A model generated the notes under the pieces. It had not been told where the DNA came from, made no database searches, and saw only the letters and a list, made by a program, of their open reading frames with translations. A stretch of DNA of 64,000 bases from Fontisphaera persica (GTDB taxonomy: Bacteria > Verrucomicrobiota > Verrucomicrobiia > Limisphaerales > Fontisphaeraceae): assembly GCF_024832785.1 (NCBI RefSeq), contig NZ_CP116615.1, positions 3,782,001 through 3,846,000 on the forward strand, written 5' to 3'. This document shows positions 15,908 to 22,776 of the stretch, one piece after another. Numbering within the stretch: the first letter of the stretch is position 1; every line of letters begins with the position of its first letter. Both the position numbers and the translations under genes were made by a program.

Positions 15908-17671
15908 TTGATTCAACTAATAAAAAATATCAGACCACTTAATTTTAATACTGTCATAAGTTGCACCATCATCGCCGATGCGCAAGTGAAAAAAAGTCCA
16001 TGCCCCGGCAGCAGCAGCGATGACCTTAACGTCATGACGCAGAAATAAAAGGAGGGAGCAGGCGCCGGGAACCGGGTTCTCCCCTCTTCGTAAGGGCTGA
16101 CAGACGAAAGGATTGTTGCAGCGCCGGCTTCCCCTTCATGTAGCGCAGGCGTCCCGCCTGCGGGTTCACGGAGCCTCCCGGCTCCGTGACTGCTGAATTG
16201 CCAACGTCAAGCGGGCGCGCCTGGTTACCCCAGTCCGCACGGCAACCTTTCATTTCCTATAGCGCAGGCGTCCCTTATGTAGCGCAGGCGTCCCGCCTGC
16301 GGGTTCACGGAGCCTCCCGGCTCCGTGATTGCAGCACTGATAAGGTCAAGCTGACGCGCTCGGAAACAACAAACTGAGTACCAATCTTTCCTGTGCAGTA
16401 ACGAAGGTGAGCACGCATCGTAAGGTGGGAATAAGCCTGCGAGCGGCAGGCCAAATCCCGCTCTGCGAGACGAGGACGCCTGCGCTACACACCCTCACCT
16501 TAGCCTTTTACCACGATGGGGTAGGGGGAATACGAGGAAGAGCGCGTGAAGGGGGGAGAGCAACCACGAATGGACACGGATAGACACGGATTTTTAACAG
16601 AAGGAAACGAAGGGAACGAAGAGGGAGAAGAGGTCCCTCAGCCTGACCTTCTCCCGGGGGGAAAGGGGGGGATTATAGCGGGACGGATTATACTGCCCCT
16701 AGCCTGTGGGACGCCATACGTTATGGCTAATGCGAGATTGAAGTGCGGATTGGTGCGTCCAGGGGCGTGTGTTTGACGACGGCAATTCAGCAAGCACGGA
16801 GCCGGGAGGCTCCGTGAACCCGCAGGCGAGGACGCCTGCGCTACATGGGGGGACGCCTGCGCTACACACCATCACCTTGGCTTTCTGCTACGATGGGGTG
16901 GAGGGAAAAGGGGGCAGAAATGGTGAAGGGGAAACACCAACCACGAATGAACACGAAGGGACACGAATTTTGAACAGAAGGAAACGAAGGGAACGAAGGG
17001 GGAAAACGCCCCCTCACCCTGGCCCTCTCCCCGGGGGGAGAGGGAAATACATCAAGTTCTGTCACAGACTTTGACCACCCTCACCCTAGCCCTCTTCCAC
17101 TGGGAGAGGGAGGAATTGTAGCTGCGCGGATTATCCTGCGCTGGCCATGGATCTCCCCATGGCCTGCGGGACCCGGGCCGAATCCCGCTGTGCGGGACGG
17201 GACGCCTGCGTTATGGGAAATGAATGGTTGATGGGCGGATTGGTGCTTCTTAGGGGTACCGCTTGACCTTGGTAATTCTGTAGTCACGGAGCCAGGAGGC
17301 TCCGTGAACCCGCAGGCGAGGACGCCTGCGCTACAGACCCTCACCCTGGCCCTGTCCCGGGGGGAGAGGGGAAATAGTTAATGTGCCTCGAATTATTCAT
17401 TATCTGCGTTTGCTCAATGCAGACGAGGAGGGAAAGTAAGAATAGAAACCCCATAGATGTTCTCATCTCCATTCGTTGCCTCCGGCCTGCGGGACGCAGG
17501 CTGAATCCCGCTGTGCGGGACGGGGACGCCTGCGTTATGGGAAATGAATGGTTGATGGGCGGATTGGTGCTTCTAAGGGGTTTCGCTTGACCTTATCAGT
17601 TCTGTAGTCACGGAGCCGGGAGGCTCCGTGAACCCGCAGGCGAGGACGCCTGCGCTACGTGGGGGGACGCC
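15908..17671. repeat. Repeat-rich gene-free region, composite hairpin family, array 1
   Basis: I see no credible gene here. The recurrent unit has two perfect hairpins: CACGGAGCC-GGGA-GGCTCCGTG, then AACCC, then GCAGGCG-GA/GGA-CGCCTGC, ending in GCTAC. Copies start at about 16795, 17285 and 17609 on the plus strand; inverted copies lie at about 16140-16199 and 16278-16330. Longer copies continue with CACCCTCACCTTGGCC, then a stretch beginning ACCACGAATGRACACGRAT and an AGAAGGAAACGAAGGGAACG run (about 16467-16660 and 16850-17060). A separate duplication relates about 17190-17300 to 17500-17625. Short open frames inside are by-products of the repeats. Confidence 0.85.
16596..16740 (+). repeat. 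145-bp block duplicated 19.9 kb away (partner 36476-36620)
   Basis: Position-by-position reading gives only two substitutions between this block and 36476-36620, at about 16634 (T/C) and 16692 (A/C). The block starts in the AGAAGGAAACGAAGGG part of the composite repeat and runs into sequence that other copies do not share (ending TAATGCGAGATTG). The copy is therefore recent compared with the rest of the family. Confidence 0.85.
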
Positions 17672-17764
17672 TTCACCTATTTTGAAACTTATTTCAACCG
17701 CGCGCGGCTCCACCGCGCCGTGGGTTACTCACCCCTGTGGCCTTTGAGAACCAAATCAACTAAA
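17672..17764 (+). pseudogene. C-terminal fragment of an IS3-type transposase (DDE integrase)
   Basis: A 31-codon open stretch reads FTYFETYFNRARLHRAVGY and then SPLWPLRTKS. This matches the end of IS3-family OrfB/rve integrases, where YNxxRxHxxLGYxSP is conserved. No upstream transposase sequence or inverted repeat is visible, so it is a scar. It abuts composite repeats on its left and mobile-element remnants on its right, marking this junction as a repeated insertion point. Confidence 0.6.
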
Positions 17765-17827
17765 AACAACGCATGCGCACCCATCTTCAAGGTTCTCATC
17801 AAACCGGGGCAAGCCCAGGACGCCCCA

Positions 17828-17887
17828 GGGGAGCGCTTTAAGGATTACCTGGTTGAAAAAAATGGCTTAATTTGGTGGCAGGACTGA
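17828..17887 (+). pseudogene. 3' end fragment of a RepA/DnaB-like ATPase gene (decayed copy)
   Basis: The codons read GERFKDYLVEKNGLIWWQD and stop, which is one substitution away from the C-terminus of the intact ATPase gene ending at 22322 (GERFKDRLVEKNGLIWWQD). DNA similarity continues past the stop for about 150 bp (17888-18040 against 22323-22475). This shows that a related element once occupied this position, to the left of the present one. Confidence 0.8.
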
Positions 17888-18042
17888 CCGCACCATGGGA
17901 ACAGGGAACAGAGCGGAGAAAAAGCCATTAAAAACATCCGGCGGACCGCGTGGCGGGGTGGTATGTTCTGGGAAAGTAACCAAAAGCGCACGCCCGCCGG
18001 CGGGTCCAAATGTCTGGGGGAAGGGTTTGAAAAAAATGGAAA

Positions 18043-18312
18043 ATGCGGGATAGTTTCACCGTGACGTTGACTTCTGACAAAAAGGGCCGGATTTGCAGTC
18101 GGCAATTATTCAAGCCGTTGACCTCTTTTGAGGTTAAAAAGCAGGAGGATGGCTCAATCTTGGTGCGCGAACTTGGCCCGGTGGAAGTTGAATGTGAGGT
18201 CTTGGGTTTGGACGATGTGGATCCAAGCACCTTGCTTCCCCGGGATGGCTCTAAAATCTTGCCGGAAAGCATCGCGGCGGCTATCCGGGCTGACCGGGAG
18301 AGGCGCGCTTGA
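18043..18312 (+). CDS. Orphan AbrB-like antitoxin of the decayed element
   Basis: The protein has 89 residues. The start FTVTLTSDKKGRICSRQLF resembles the swapped-hairpin SpoVT/AbrB fold, and the gene sits exactly where the antitoxin lies in the intact element (after a RepA-like 3' end and about 150 bp of related DNA). The C-terminal tail (PESIAAAIRADRERRA) would be the toxin-binding part. Only a trace of the toxin start seems to follow: AAAGTCATT, then GATAGT and a TAG stop, reminiscent of the MKxxxDSSA start of the intact PIN toxin. The gene is open but orphaned. Function is inferred from position and fold-like pattern. Confidence 0.55.
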   Translation: MRDSFTVTLTSDKKGRICSRQLFKPLTSFEVKKQEDGSILVRELGPVEVECEVLGLDDVDPSTLLPRDGSKILPESIAAAIRADRERRA

Positions 18313-18349
18313 AAGTCATTATGATAGTTAGGCGCTAACCTGGGCTTTT

Positions 18350-18466
18350 GCAGAAGTCCAGGTTGACGGAAAGAAACGATCCCAAGGGCAATTCCGGCGC
18401 GCCGAGCGGCCTTCCTGCAAGGGAGTCAACAAAACGCACGGCGTTTTCCCCCTGGAGCCGGAAGCA
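18350..18466 (-). pseudogene. C-terminal fragment of a HerA/FtsK-like ATPase (decayed copy)
   Basis: Read on the minus strand, the fragment gives CFRLQGENAVRFVDSLAG followed by RPLGAPELPLGSFLSVNLD. This is nearly identical to the last ~45 residues of the intact ATPase (23170-23787), which reads RPLAAPEMALGSFLSLNLD. Walker motifs and everything upstream are missing. Compared with the intact element, the toxin gene and most of the ATPase gene have been removed. Confidence 0.85.
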
Positions 18467-18483
18467 GAACCCGCAGGGCGGGA

Positions 18484-18753
18484 TTAGGAGCCTGCACTTG
18501 CGCGTTTCAATCCGGTGGCGCGGTAAAAGCCTTCGCCGCCTTTCTGGCGTTTGAGGAAATTCTCCCAACGCCGCGCGGCGGACAAGTCCATGGGCGGGCT
18601 GGCATAGACCAAGGTCCAAGGGCCGCTTTCCCGGGTCCAGTGGGAGACGCCTTGGTTGTGCTGCTCCAGGCGGCGGGGCACGTCCTCGCTCAAGCCAATG
18701 TAGAAGCGGCCTTGGGGGGTTTGGAGGACGTAAACTTGGTAGTGGGCATCCAC
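18484..18753 (-). CDS. GIY-YIG nuclease superfamily protein
   Basis: The protein has 89 residues. The GIY-YIG core is seen as YQVYVLQTPQGRFYIGLSED, with the conserved Arg in VPRRLEQHN and a Glu further on (RRWENFLKRQ), as in the UvrC-like/YhbQ-type small nucleases. The last ~10 residues run into repeat-derived sequence, so the original C-terminus may have been replaced. It lies between the ATPase fragment and the att repeats. It may be cargo of the decayed element or a resident gene trapped by insertions. It may no longer be functional. Confidence 0.7.
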   Translation of the reverse strand: MDAHYQVYVLQTPQGRFYIGLSEDVPRRLEQHNQGVSHWTRESGPWTLVYASPPMDLSAARRWENFLKRQKGGEGFYRATGLKRASAGS

Positions 18754-18886
18754 GGATTAAACAAAGGCATCAAGACGCGGACAGGGATTTGGTTGCGGGG
18801 GGTGGATTCGAACCACCGATCCCGCAGGGCGGGATTAGGAGCCGCTTTGCTAGCGGTTGTGCGGCAGCGGCTTGGACAGGGGAGAT

Positions 18887-19009
18887 GATCTCTTCAGGTT
18901 GGCGCTTCAGGGAGGGGGGGAAAATGGATTGAAAAGGCTTGGTTTGTTCGCTTTTGACATCCACCGGGCCATTGGCGTTTTCGCCGGTGTTGGCAAGGGG
19001 AAATGGCAT
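18887..19009 (-). pseudogene. Integrase 5' fragment, unit A
   Basis: The frame starts MPFPLANTGENANGPVDVK and continues FQSIFPPSLKRQPEE, clearly homologous to the first 40 residues of the integrase remnant at 24645 (MPFPLANTGEKTNAPVQVK). It then leaves the integrase sequence. The differences from the right-hand copy suggest a distinct, older element. Confidence 0.8.
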
Positions 19010-19109
19010 ATCCGGGATTTGGTTGCGGGGGGTGGATTCGAACCACCGATCCCGCAGGGCGGGATTAGGAGCCGCTTTGCTAGCGGTTGTGCGGCAGCGG
19101 CTTGGACAG

Positions 19110-19240
19110 GGGAGATGATCTCTTCAGGTTGGCGCTTCAGGGAGGGGGGGGAAAATGAATTGAAAAGGCTTGGTTTGTTCGCTTTTGACATCCACCGGGC
19201 CATTGGCGTTTTCGCCGGTGTTGGCAAGGGGAAATGGCAT
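19110..19240 (-). pseudogene. Integrase 5' fragment, unit B (frameshifted)
   Basis: The same integrase start as unit A (ATG at 19240), but one additional G in the G-run near 19150 breaks the frame. Its first 23 bases from the ATG belong to the 78-bp direct repeat shared with the right end of the present element. Confidence 0.75.
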
Positions 19241-19295
19241 ATCCGGGATTTGGTTGCGGGGGGTGGATTCGAACCACCGACCTTCAGGTTATGAG
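19218..19295. repeat. Left attachment-site repeat of the tRNA-fMet element
   Basis: A 78-bp sequence identical to 24623-24700. It covers the integrase start codon region, the tRNA 3' end including CCA, the T-arm and the anticodon-loop side (ending CAGGTTATGAG). Identity stops inside the anticodon region: GAG is followed by ATTTTT here and by CCTGAC in the true tRNA. This defines the left end of the younger element. Confidence 0.85.
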
Positions 19296-19301
19296 ATTTT
19301 T

Positions 19302-19553
19302 TCAAATGCGTTTTAATGGCTGACCGATGGGCCGAGTGGTTCGTGGTTCATCCTTTTGATCCAGGATTTTGAACCGCAAAGGGAAAGTTATTCGGTTTTG
19401 GTTGGCTTCAAGACTCACCAGGCCGGCGTGAACGATTTGGGTTAAAATTTCGGTTTGCCCCAAATTGGTTTCGTCACTTAAGCGTTTTAAGCGCTCTAAA
19501 TCCTCGTCCGCGATATAGAGCCGCCGAGTCGTGCCTTTGATTGTATTGCTCAT
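19302..19553 (-). CDS. Ribbon-helix-helix type DNA-binding protein
   Basis: The protein has 83 residues from the ATG at 19553. The N-terminal half has the MetJ/Arc/CopG pattern: a short basic strand TTRRLYIADEDLERLKRL, then a helix-turn-helix pair through SDETNLGQTEILTQIVHAGL. The C-terminal 35 residues are basic and unassigned. It is divergently transcribed from the rest of the element across an 88-bp AT-rich region with direct repeats, the classic position for a repressor controlling excision or replication genes. Confidence 0.7.
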   Translation of the reverse strand: MSNTIKGTTRRLYIADEDLERLKRLSDETNLGQTEILTQIVHAGLVSLEANQNRITFPLRFKILDQKDEPRTTRPIGQPLKRI

Positions 19554-19641
19554 ATAAGAAAACGATATGATACTATTTGACGCTTTATGGCATTAAAAGA
19601 CTTGACATTAAATGACATCCTATGGCATTGTAGGACTCGTT
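19554..19641. promoter_or_regulatory. Divergent control region of the element with direct repeats
   Basis: An AT-rich gap between the RHH gene and the rightward genes. TATGGCATT occurs at 19586-19594 and 19621-19629 (35 bp apart), and a related TATGGTAACATT lies at 19641. TGACAT is repeated at 19604 and 19613, the first as part of TTGACA (19602-19607), a consensus -35. The repeats are candidate operators for the RHH protein. No good -10 at standard spacing is obvious. Confidence 0.45.
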
Positions 19642-19947
19642 ATGGTAACATTAAAAATCAAAACGAATTACAACATACCCCCCAACCGGATCATGCTGCG
19701 CGAGGTCTGCTTGTTGTTGCATATTTCGCAAAGCACGGCCAAGCGCCGGATCAAATCCGGCGATCTGGCACCTTGCAATCCCAACGGGCCGGGGCGCCGG
19801 AAGCCGTTGTTGTTTGACCTGGAGCAGATCAGGGCATTGGCCGGGCCCGGTGCGCCCAACGTGGAATATGTTCCGATGGATGAAAACAAAAATGGCGGCG
19901 GCTTGATTTCGGTCAAGGAGGCGCTGCGTCACGCCAGGAGGAGTTAA
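19642..19947 (+). CDS. Helix-turn-helix (excisionase-like) protein
   Basis: The protein has 101 residues from the ATG at 19642. The segment MLREVCLLLHISQSTAKRRI followed by KSGDLAPCNPNG and then a basic wing is the AlpA/Xis-type winged HTH layout (helix, recognition helix, wing ending in a strand with LLFDLEQI). It is the first gene of the rightward set, downstream of the divergent repeats. Likely roles are recombination directionality or control of element genes. The strong AGGAGG at its 3' end serves the next small gene. Confidence 0.65.
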   Translation: MVTLKIKTNYNIPPNRIMLREVCLLLHISQSTAKRRIKSGDLAPCNPNGPGRRKPLLFDLEQIRALAGPGAPNVEYVPMDENKNGGGLISVKEALRHARRS

Positions 19948-19949
19948 AA

Positions 19950-20060
19950 ATGAACCCTCGCAACACCCAAGTTATCCTGAACTGCGCCGTAGGCAGTGCT
20001 CTTTTTGTGATTGAAGACGAGGGAGTGATGGAGGGCAAAAATGAAAGCCATAGTGCATGA
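19950..20060 (+). CDS. Very small hypothetical protein of the element (36 aa)
   Basis: An ATG at 19950 lies 8 bp after a strong AGGAGGAG Shine-Dalgarno, which is rare in this genome. The frame reads MNPRNTQVILNCAVGSALFV and ends with a stop at 20060, overlapping the next gene start by 20 bp. It is a plausible tiny protein with a weakly hydrophobic middle, but it could instead be a leader for the downstream gene. Confidence 0.45.
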   Translation: MNPRNTQVILNCAVGSALFVIEDEGVMEGKNESHSA

Positions 20061-20265
20061 AAAATTCAGACTGAGGGCTGGGATGAGGATTTTGCTGGCT
20101 GAGGGGCCGGCGGTGGTGGAGCGGGTGAATGGCTGTGCGGCCGTTTGCCGGCTGGAGGCGCCGCGGGTGCGGCAATTTACCACGATCAGCGGCTGTCCCG
20201 TGCGAATCGAGGCCAGGGGGGAGTTGGTCAGGATCAGTCCTAACAGTGAAGTCCAGGTCTTGTGA
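20041..20265 (+). CDS. Hypothetical small protein of the element (74 aa)
   Basis: A GGAGGGC Shine-Dalgarno lies a few bases before the ATG at 20041. The protein is beta-rich and basic (VHEKFRLRAGMRILLAEGPA, then several Val/Arg strands), which could suit a small SH3-like or nucleic-acid-binding barrel. No family is recognised. Its stop overlaps the GTG start of the next gene (GTGA), so translation is probably coupled. Confidence 0.55.
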   Translation: MKAIVHEKFRLRAGMRILLAEGPAVVERVNGCAAVCRLEAPRVRQFTTISGCPVRIEARGELVRISPNSEVQVL

Positions 20266-20453
20266 AAAATTCAGTCAATTATTGGGCGTTCACGCTTTGC
20301 CGGGACAAACTGCGTGAAATTTCAATGAAGTGGCGCCTTTTCAGGCAGGATAATGAGCGGCTGGCGGAGCATTACCTGCAAATGGCCAAGGGATGGAGGG
20401 TTTTGAAAAACCACTACCAGAAACAGGCCAAACATGAAGACTGCGCCAATTGA
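20262..20453 (+). CDS. Hypothetical small basic protein of the element (63 aa)
   Basis: It starts at a GTG overlapping the upstream stop (GTGA). It is rich in Lys, Arg and aromatic residues and mostly helical in appearance (WRLFRQDNERLAEHYLQM). No known family. An internal ATG at 20325 gives an alternative 42-residue product. It overlaps the next gene by 20 bp, keeping the compact layout. Confidence 0.45.
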   Translation: MKNSVNYWAFTLCRDKLREISMKWRLFRQDNERLAEHYLQMAKGWRVLKNHYQKQAKHEDCAN

Positions 20454-20643
20454 ATTGATCGAAGCCGCTTGTGAGGCGGCCCGGCTGCTGGCGATCCATT
20501 CCAACCGGATCAGGGGATCAAATGAAAAAGCCGATGTTGAATTAAATCAAAAATCCCTTGTGGCGATCCACCGCATTGTTGAGTCGCTGGACGGAGTGAT
20601 CCCGCAAACCATTTTGTATCGGAGCCCTAAAGATGCGCCGTGA
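20434..20643 (+). CDS. Hypothetical small helical protein of the element (69 aa)
   Basis: An ATG at 20434 lies inside the end of the upstream gene. The sequence is helical (PIELIEAACEAARLLAIHSN; QKSLVAIHRIVESLDGV) without a recognised domain. It overlaps the next gene by 11 bp. The dense overlaps from 19950 to 22322 suggest a single phage- or plasmid-like transcript. Confidence 0.5.
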   Translation: MKTAPIELIEAACEAARLLAIHSNRIRGSNEKADVELNQKSLVAIHRIVESLDGVIPQTILYRSPKDAP

Positions 20644-20869
20644 AATCGAGCAGTTGTTGGAAGTGGCTGCAGCTCGAGTGATGCTCACGAAACAAGACCT
20701 GGCGCTGCGCTACTCGGTCACCGAGCGCACCATCGAGCGATGGAATGCCCTGGGTTTTTTGCCGGCGCCTGATTTTGAGTTCAGGCGCACCCTGCGCTGG
20801 TCAGCGTTGAAAATTTTCCGTTGGGAACAAGGGAGAAAGAATGCAAAAAAACGATCTTCCACCATTTGA
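20633..20869 (+). CDS. MerR/AlpA-type helix-turn-helix protein
   Basis: The protein has 78 residues. The segment LTKQDLALRYSVTERTIERW followed by NALGFLPAPDF matches the HTH_17/AlpA pattern, with a recognition helix around SVTERTIERW. The C-terminus is strongly basic (RWEQGRKNAKKRSS). It overlaps the ATPase start by 29 bp and probably regulates the element or acts as an excisionase alongside the HTH protein at 19642. Confidence 0.65.
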   Translation: MRREIEQLLEVAAARVMLTKQDLALRYSVTERTIERWNALGFLPAPDFEFRRTLRWSALKIFRWEQGRKNAKKRSSTI

Positions 20870-22322
20870 TGAGGGCGCGGAGCGGGCGGCGCTGGCGTGT
20901 GTGATGCTGGCGCCCAGTTGCATGGAGCAATGGGCTTTACTGGATCAGTTAAGGCCCAAGCTTTTTTTTGATGGCCGGCACCGGCAATTGTATGAACTCA
21001 TGGAGACCCTGAGGGCAGGCGGCCATGCAATAGACCTGGTGACGTTGGTTCATTTTGCCAAAGCGCAAAAAATTCAACTGGATGCCGCCTGGCTGGCCAG
21101 CATTGCGGAAAGCGAGCACAGCGTGGTTAATTTCCTTCACTATCTGGGGATACTCCAAGACCTGGCTGCCCGCCGCTGGACGCTCCAGCGTAGCCAGCGG
21201 CTTCAAGAGTTGGCGCGGAATGGGGAGTTCAGCCTGGAGACGGTGAAGGCCGAGCTTGCCGAGCTTTGGGAAAAAACCGCGCGCATTGGGGAGCAGAGCC
21301 GCCCCTGGTTGGAGATCGTGACCATCAAGGAACTTAAAAGCTATCAGCCCGATCCCAGCACTTTTTTGATCGGCGCCGACATGGTTAGCCGGGGTGAGCT
21401 ATGCCTGATAGCCGGCTGGGCGGGCCTGGGAAAAAGCCGACTGGCCAACACGCTGGCTTTTGCTGGAGCTCGTGGCACCGGTACCTGGATGGGTTACGAA
21501 GTGAAACGCCAGTTTCGGAGCCTTGTTTTACAATGTGAGAACAGTTTGCGCCGCCTGAAAAATGAAATTCTGGATTTGCCCGAGTCATTCCAGGACTGGG
21601 TGAAGTTTTCCAAGCCCTGCCCTCTGGCTTTCAACCGGGCCGAGTTTCGTAGTGAATTGAGGCGTTTCTGGGATCAATGGCCATTTGATGTGCTGATTGT
21701 GGATCACTGGCTGGAGGTGGCCCGCGAGGAGGGCCAGGCGGATCACATGGAGGCGCTGGACAACATCTGGTCCAGCCTGCCCCGGGGGGAAAAAGCCCCG
21801 GCCCTGGTGATCATTGCTCACCTGAGAAAACAGCGAGGAGGCGAAAATTGGAGACCGAAAACCGGGCGCGAGCTTCTCAGCGAGATCAGCGGCTCATACG
21901 CGATAGGAGCCAAGGCGCGCACGGTTTTTGTGATTCAACCAGCCACCATGAACGCCGAGGACGACCGGATTGTTTTTGATTGTGCTAAAAGCAACAATGA
22001 CACACCACTGCCCATGAGCGCCTGGTATCGGCGGAATGGCGCCTTCCAGCCCTGCCCGGATTTTGACTTCGACGGCTGGCTGAACCCACCGGACGACCGC
22101 GGAGGCAAGCAGCGCCAGGTGACCGATCAGGTGATGCGGGAGATTTTCCACGGCGGACGGCGGGCGCTTTGCCGGTTGGACGCCGTCGAGGCTCTGTGCC
22201 AGGTAACGGGCCTGGCCACGAGCACGGCCTACAAATACTTCGACGGGGGGAAGACGCCGCAAGGGGAGCGATTCAAGGATCGCCTGGTGGAAAAAAACGG
22301 GTTAATTTGGTGGCAGGATTAA
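20841..22322 (+). CDS. DnaB-N / RecA-like (RepA, AAA_25) replication ATPase of the element
   Basis: The protein has 493 residues. Residues 10-115 resemble the DnaB N-terminal domain (EGAERAALACVMLAPSCMEQ; FFDGRHRQLYELM). A RecA-fold ATPase follows, with Walker A GWAGLGKS at 192-199, Walker B DVLIVDH at 283-289, and IIAHLRKQ plus GSYAIGAKARTVFVI later, as in plasmid RepA/AAA_25 proteins. A C-terminal winged-helix-like tail contains TSTAYKYFDGG. It is probably the element's own replicative helicase or initiator; the host DnaB is at 43264. Its last 19 codons are preserved almost unchanged in the decayed copy at 17828. GC content appears lower than in host genes. Confidence 0.85.
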   Translation: MQKNDLPPFDEGAERAALACVMLAPSCMEQWALLDQLRPKLFFDGRHRQLYELMETLRAGGHAIDLVTLVHFAKAQKIQLDAAWLASIAESEHSVVNFLHYLGILQDLAARRWTLQRSQRLQELARNGEFSLETVKAELAELWEKTARIGEQSRPWLEIVTIKELKSYQPDPSTFLIGADMVSRGELCLIAGWAGLGKSRLANTLAFAGARGTGTWMGYEVKRQFRSLVLQCENSLRRLKNEILDLPESFQDWVKFSKPCPLAFNRAEFRSELRRFWDQWPFDVLIVDHWLEVAREEGQADHMEALDNIWSSLPRGEKAPALVIIAHLRKQRGGENWRPKTGRELLSEISGSYAIGAKARTVFVIQPATMNAEDDRIVFDCAKSNNDTPLPMSAWYRRNGAFQPCPDFDFDGWLNPPDDRGGKQRQVTDQVMREIFHGGRRALCRLDAVEALCQVTGLATSTAYKYFDGGKTPQGERFKDRLVEKNGLIWWQD

Positions 22323-22497
22323 GCGCACCAGGGGAACAGGGAACAGGGGGATAGAAAACCCTAAAAAAACTGTGCCGGGCCGCGTGGCGGGGGGGTGTGT
22401 TCCGGGAAGGTAACCGGAAGCGCACGCCCGCCAGCGGGCCAAAATGTTCGGGGCAAGGGCTTGAAAAAAGAGGAAAAGCGTGGGAAATTCTTACTGC

Positions 22498-22776
22498 ATG
22501 AGCGTGACAGTCATCAGAGCAAAACGGCAGACCACCTTGCCCAAAGATGTCTGCCAGGCGGCCGCCATCCAGGAAAAGGATGTGGTGGAATGGCGCTTTG
22601 AGGACGGCGAGATTCGAGGCCGCAAACTGCACCCCGCCCAGGCGACCACCAAGGTAGTCAAGCCAGTGCGGCACAAGGGGCGGCTGGTGCTGCCGGAGTT
22701 GGACATTGATTTTGACCAGTTGTCCAAGGACATCCAAGCTGAGCGCAAAGCACGTGATGAAATGCTATTGGGATAG
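22498..22776 (+). CDS. AbrB-like antitoxin of a PIN toxin-antitoxin pair
   Basis: The protein has 92 residues from the ATG at 22498 (an in-frame GTG is at 22480). The N-terminus SVTVIRAKRQTTLPKDVCQA matches SpoVT/AbrB swapped-hairpin antitoxins (VTIPK-type strand). The C-terminal part (LDIDFDQLSKDIQAERKARD) would bind the toxin. It overlaps the toxin gene by 20 bp, giving coupled translation typical of type II modules. It probably represses its own promoter as a complex. The pair likely stabilises the element. Confidence 0.8.
   Translation: MSVTVIRAKRQTTLPKDVCQAAAIQEKDVVEWRFEDGEIRGRKLHPAQATTKVVKPVRHKGRLVLPELDIDFDQLSKDIQAERKARDEMLLG

Larger units (their letters stand above)
18784..19244. repeat. 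Two tandem ~230-bp units, each an att half-site plus an integrase 5' fragment
   Basis: Unit A (18784-19013) and unit B (19014-19244) are almost identical, and a third start of the unit is at 19245. Each begins GGGATTTGGTTGCGGGGGG (the 3' end of the tRNA-fMet gene, antisense), then diverges after AACCACCGA into a short GC-rich linker (CCCGCAGGGCGGGATTAGG). Each ends with the first ~40 codons of an integrase on the minus strand. Unit B has one extra G, which shifts its integrase frame. They look like scars of earlier integrations or a later tandem duplication at the same site. Confidence 0.85.

Noticed and set aside
15908-17671. CRISPR array
   Set aside because: Repeats are internally palindromic, irregularly spaced, partly inverted and lack uniform spacers; no cas genes are nearby.
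18784-19295. Three extra tRNA-like segments
   Set aside because: Only the 3' part of tRNA-fMet is present (T-arm, at most to the anticodon); they lack the 5' acceptor strand and D-arm, so they are att remnants, not tRNA genes.
18907-19305. A 132-codon minus-strand frame across the tandem units
   Set aside because: It arises by reading through att and linker sequence (SNPPPATKS-type peptides from antisense tRNA DNA) and covers the integrase remnant in the wrong frame.
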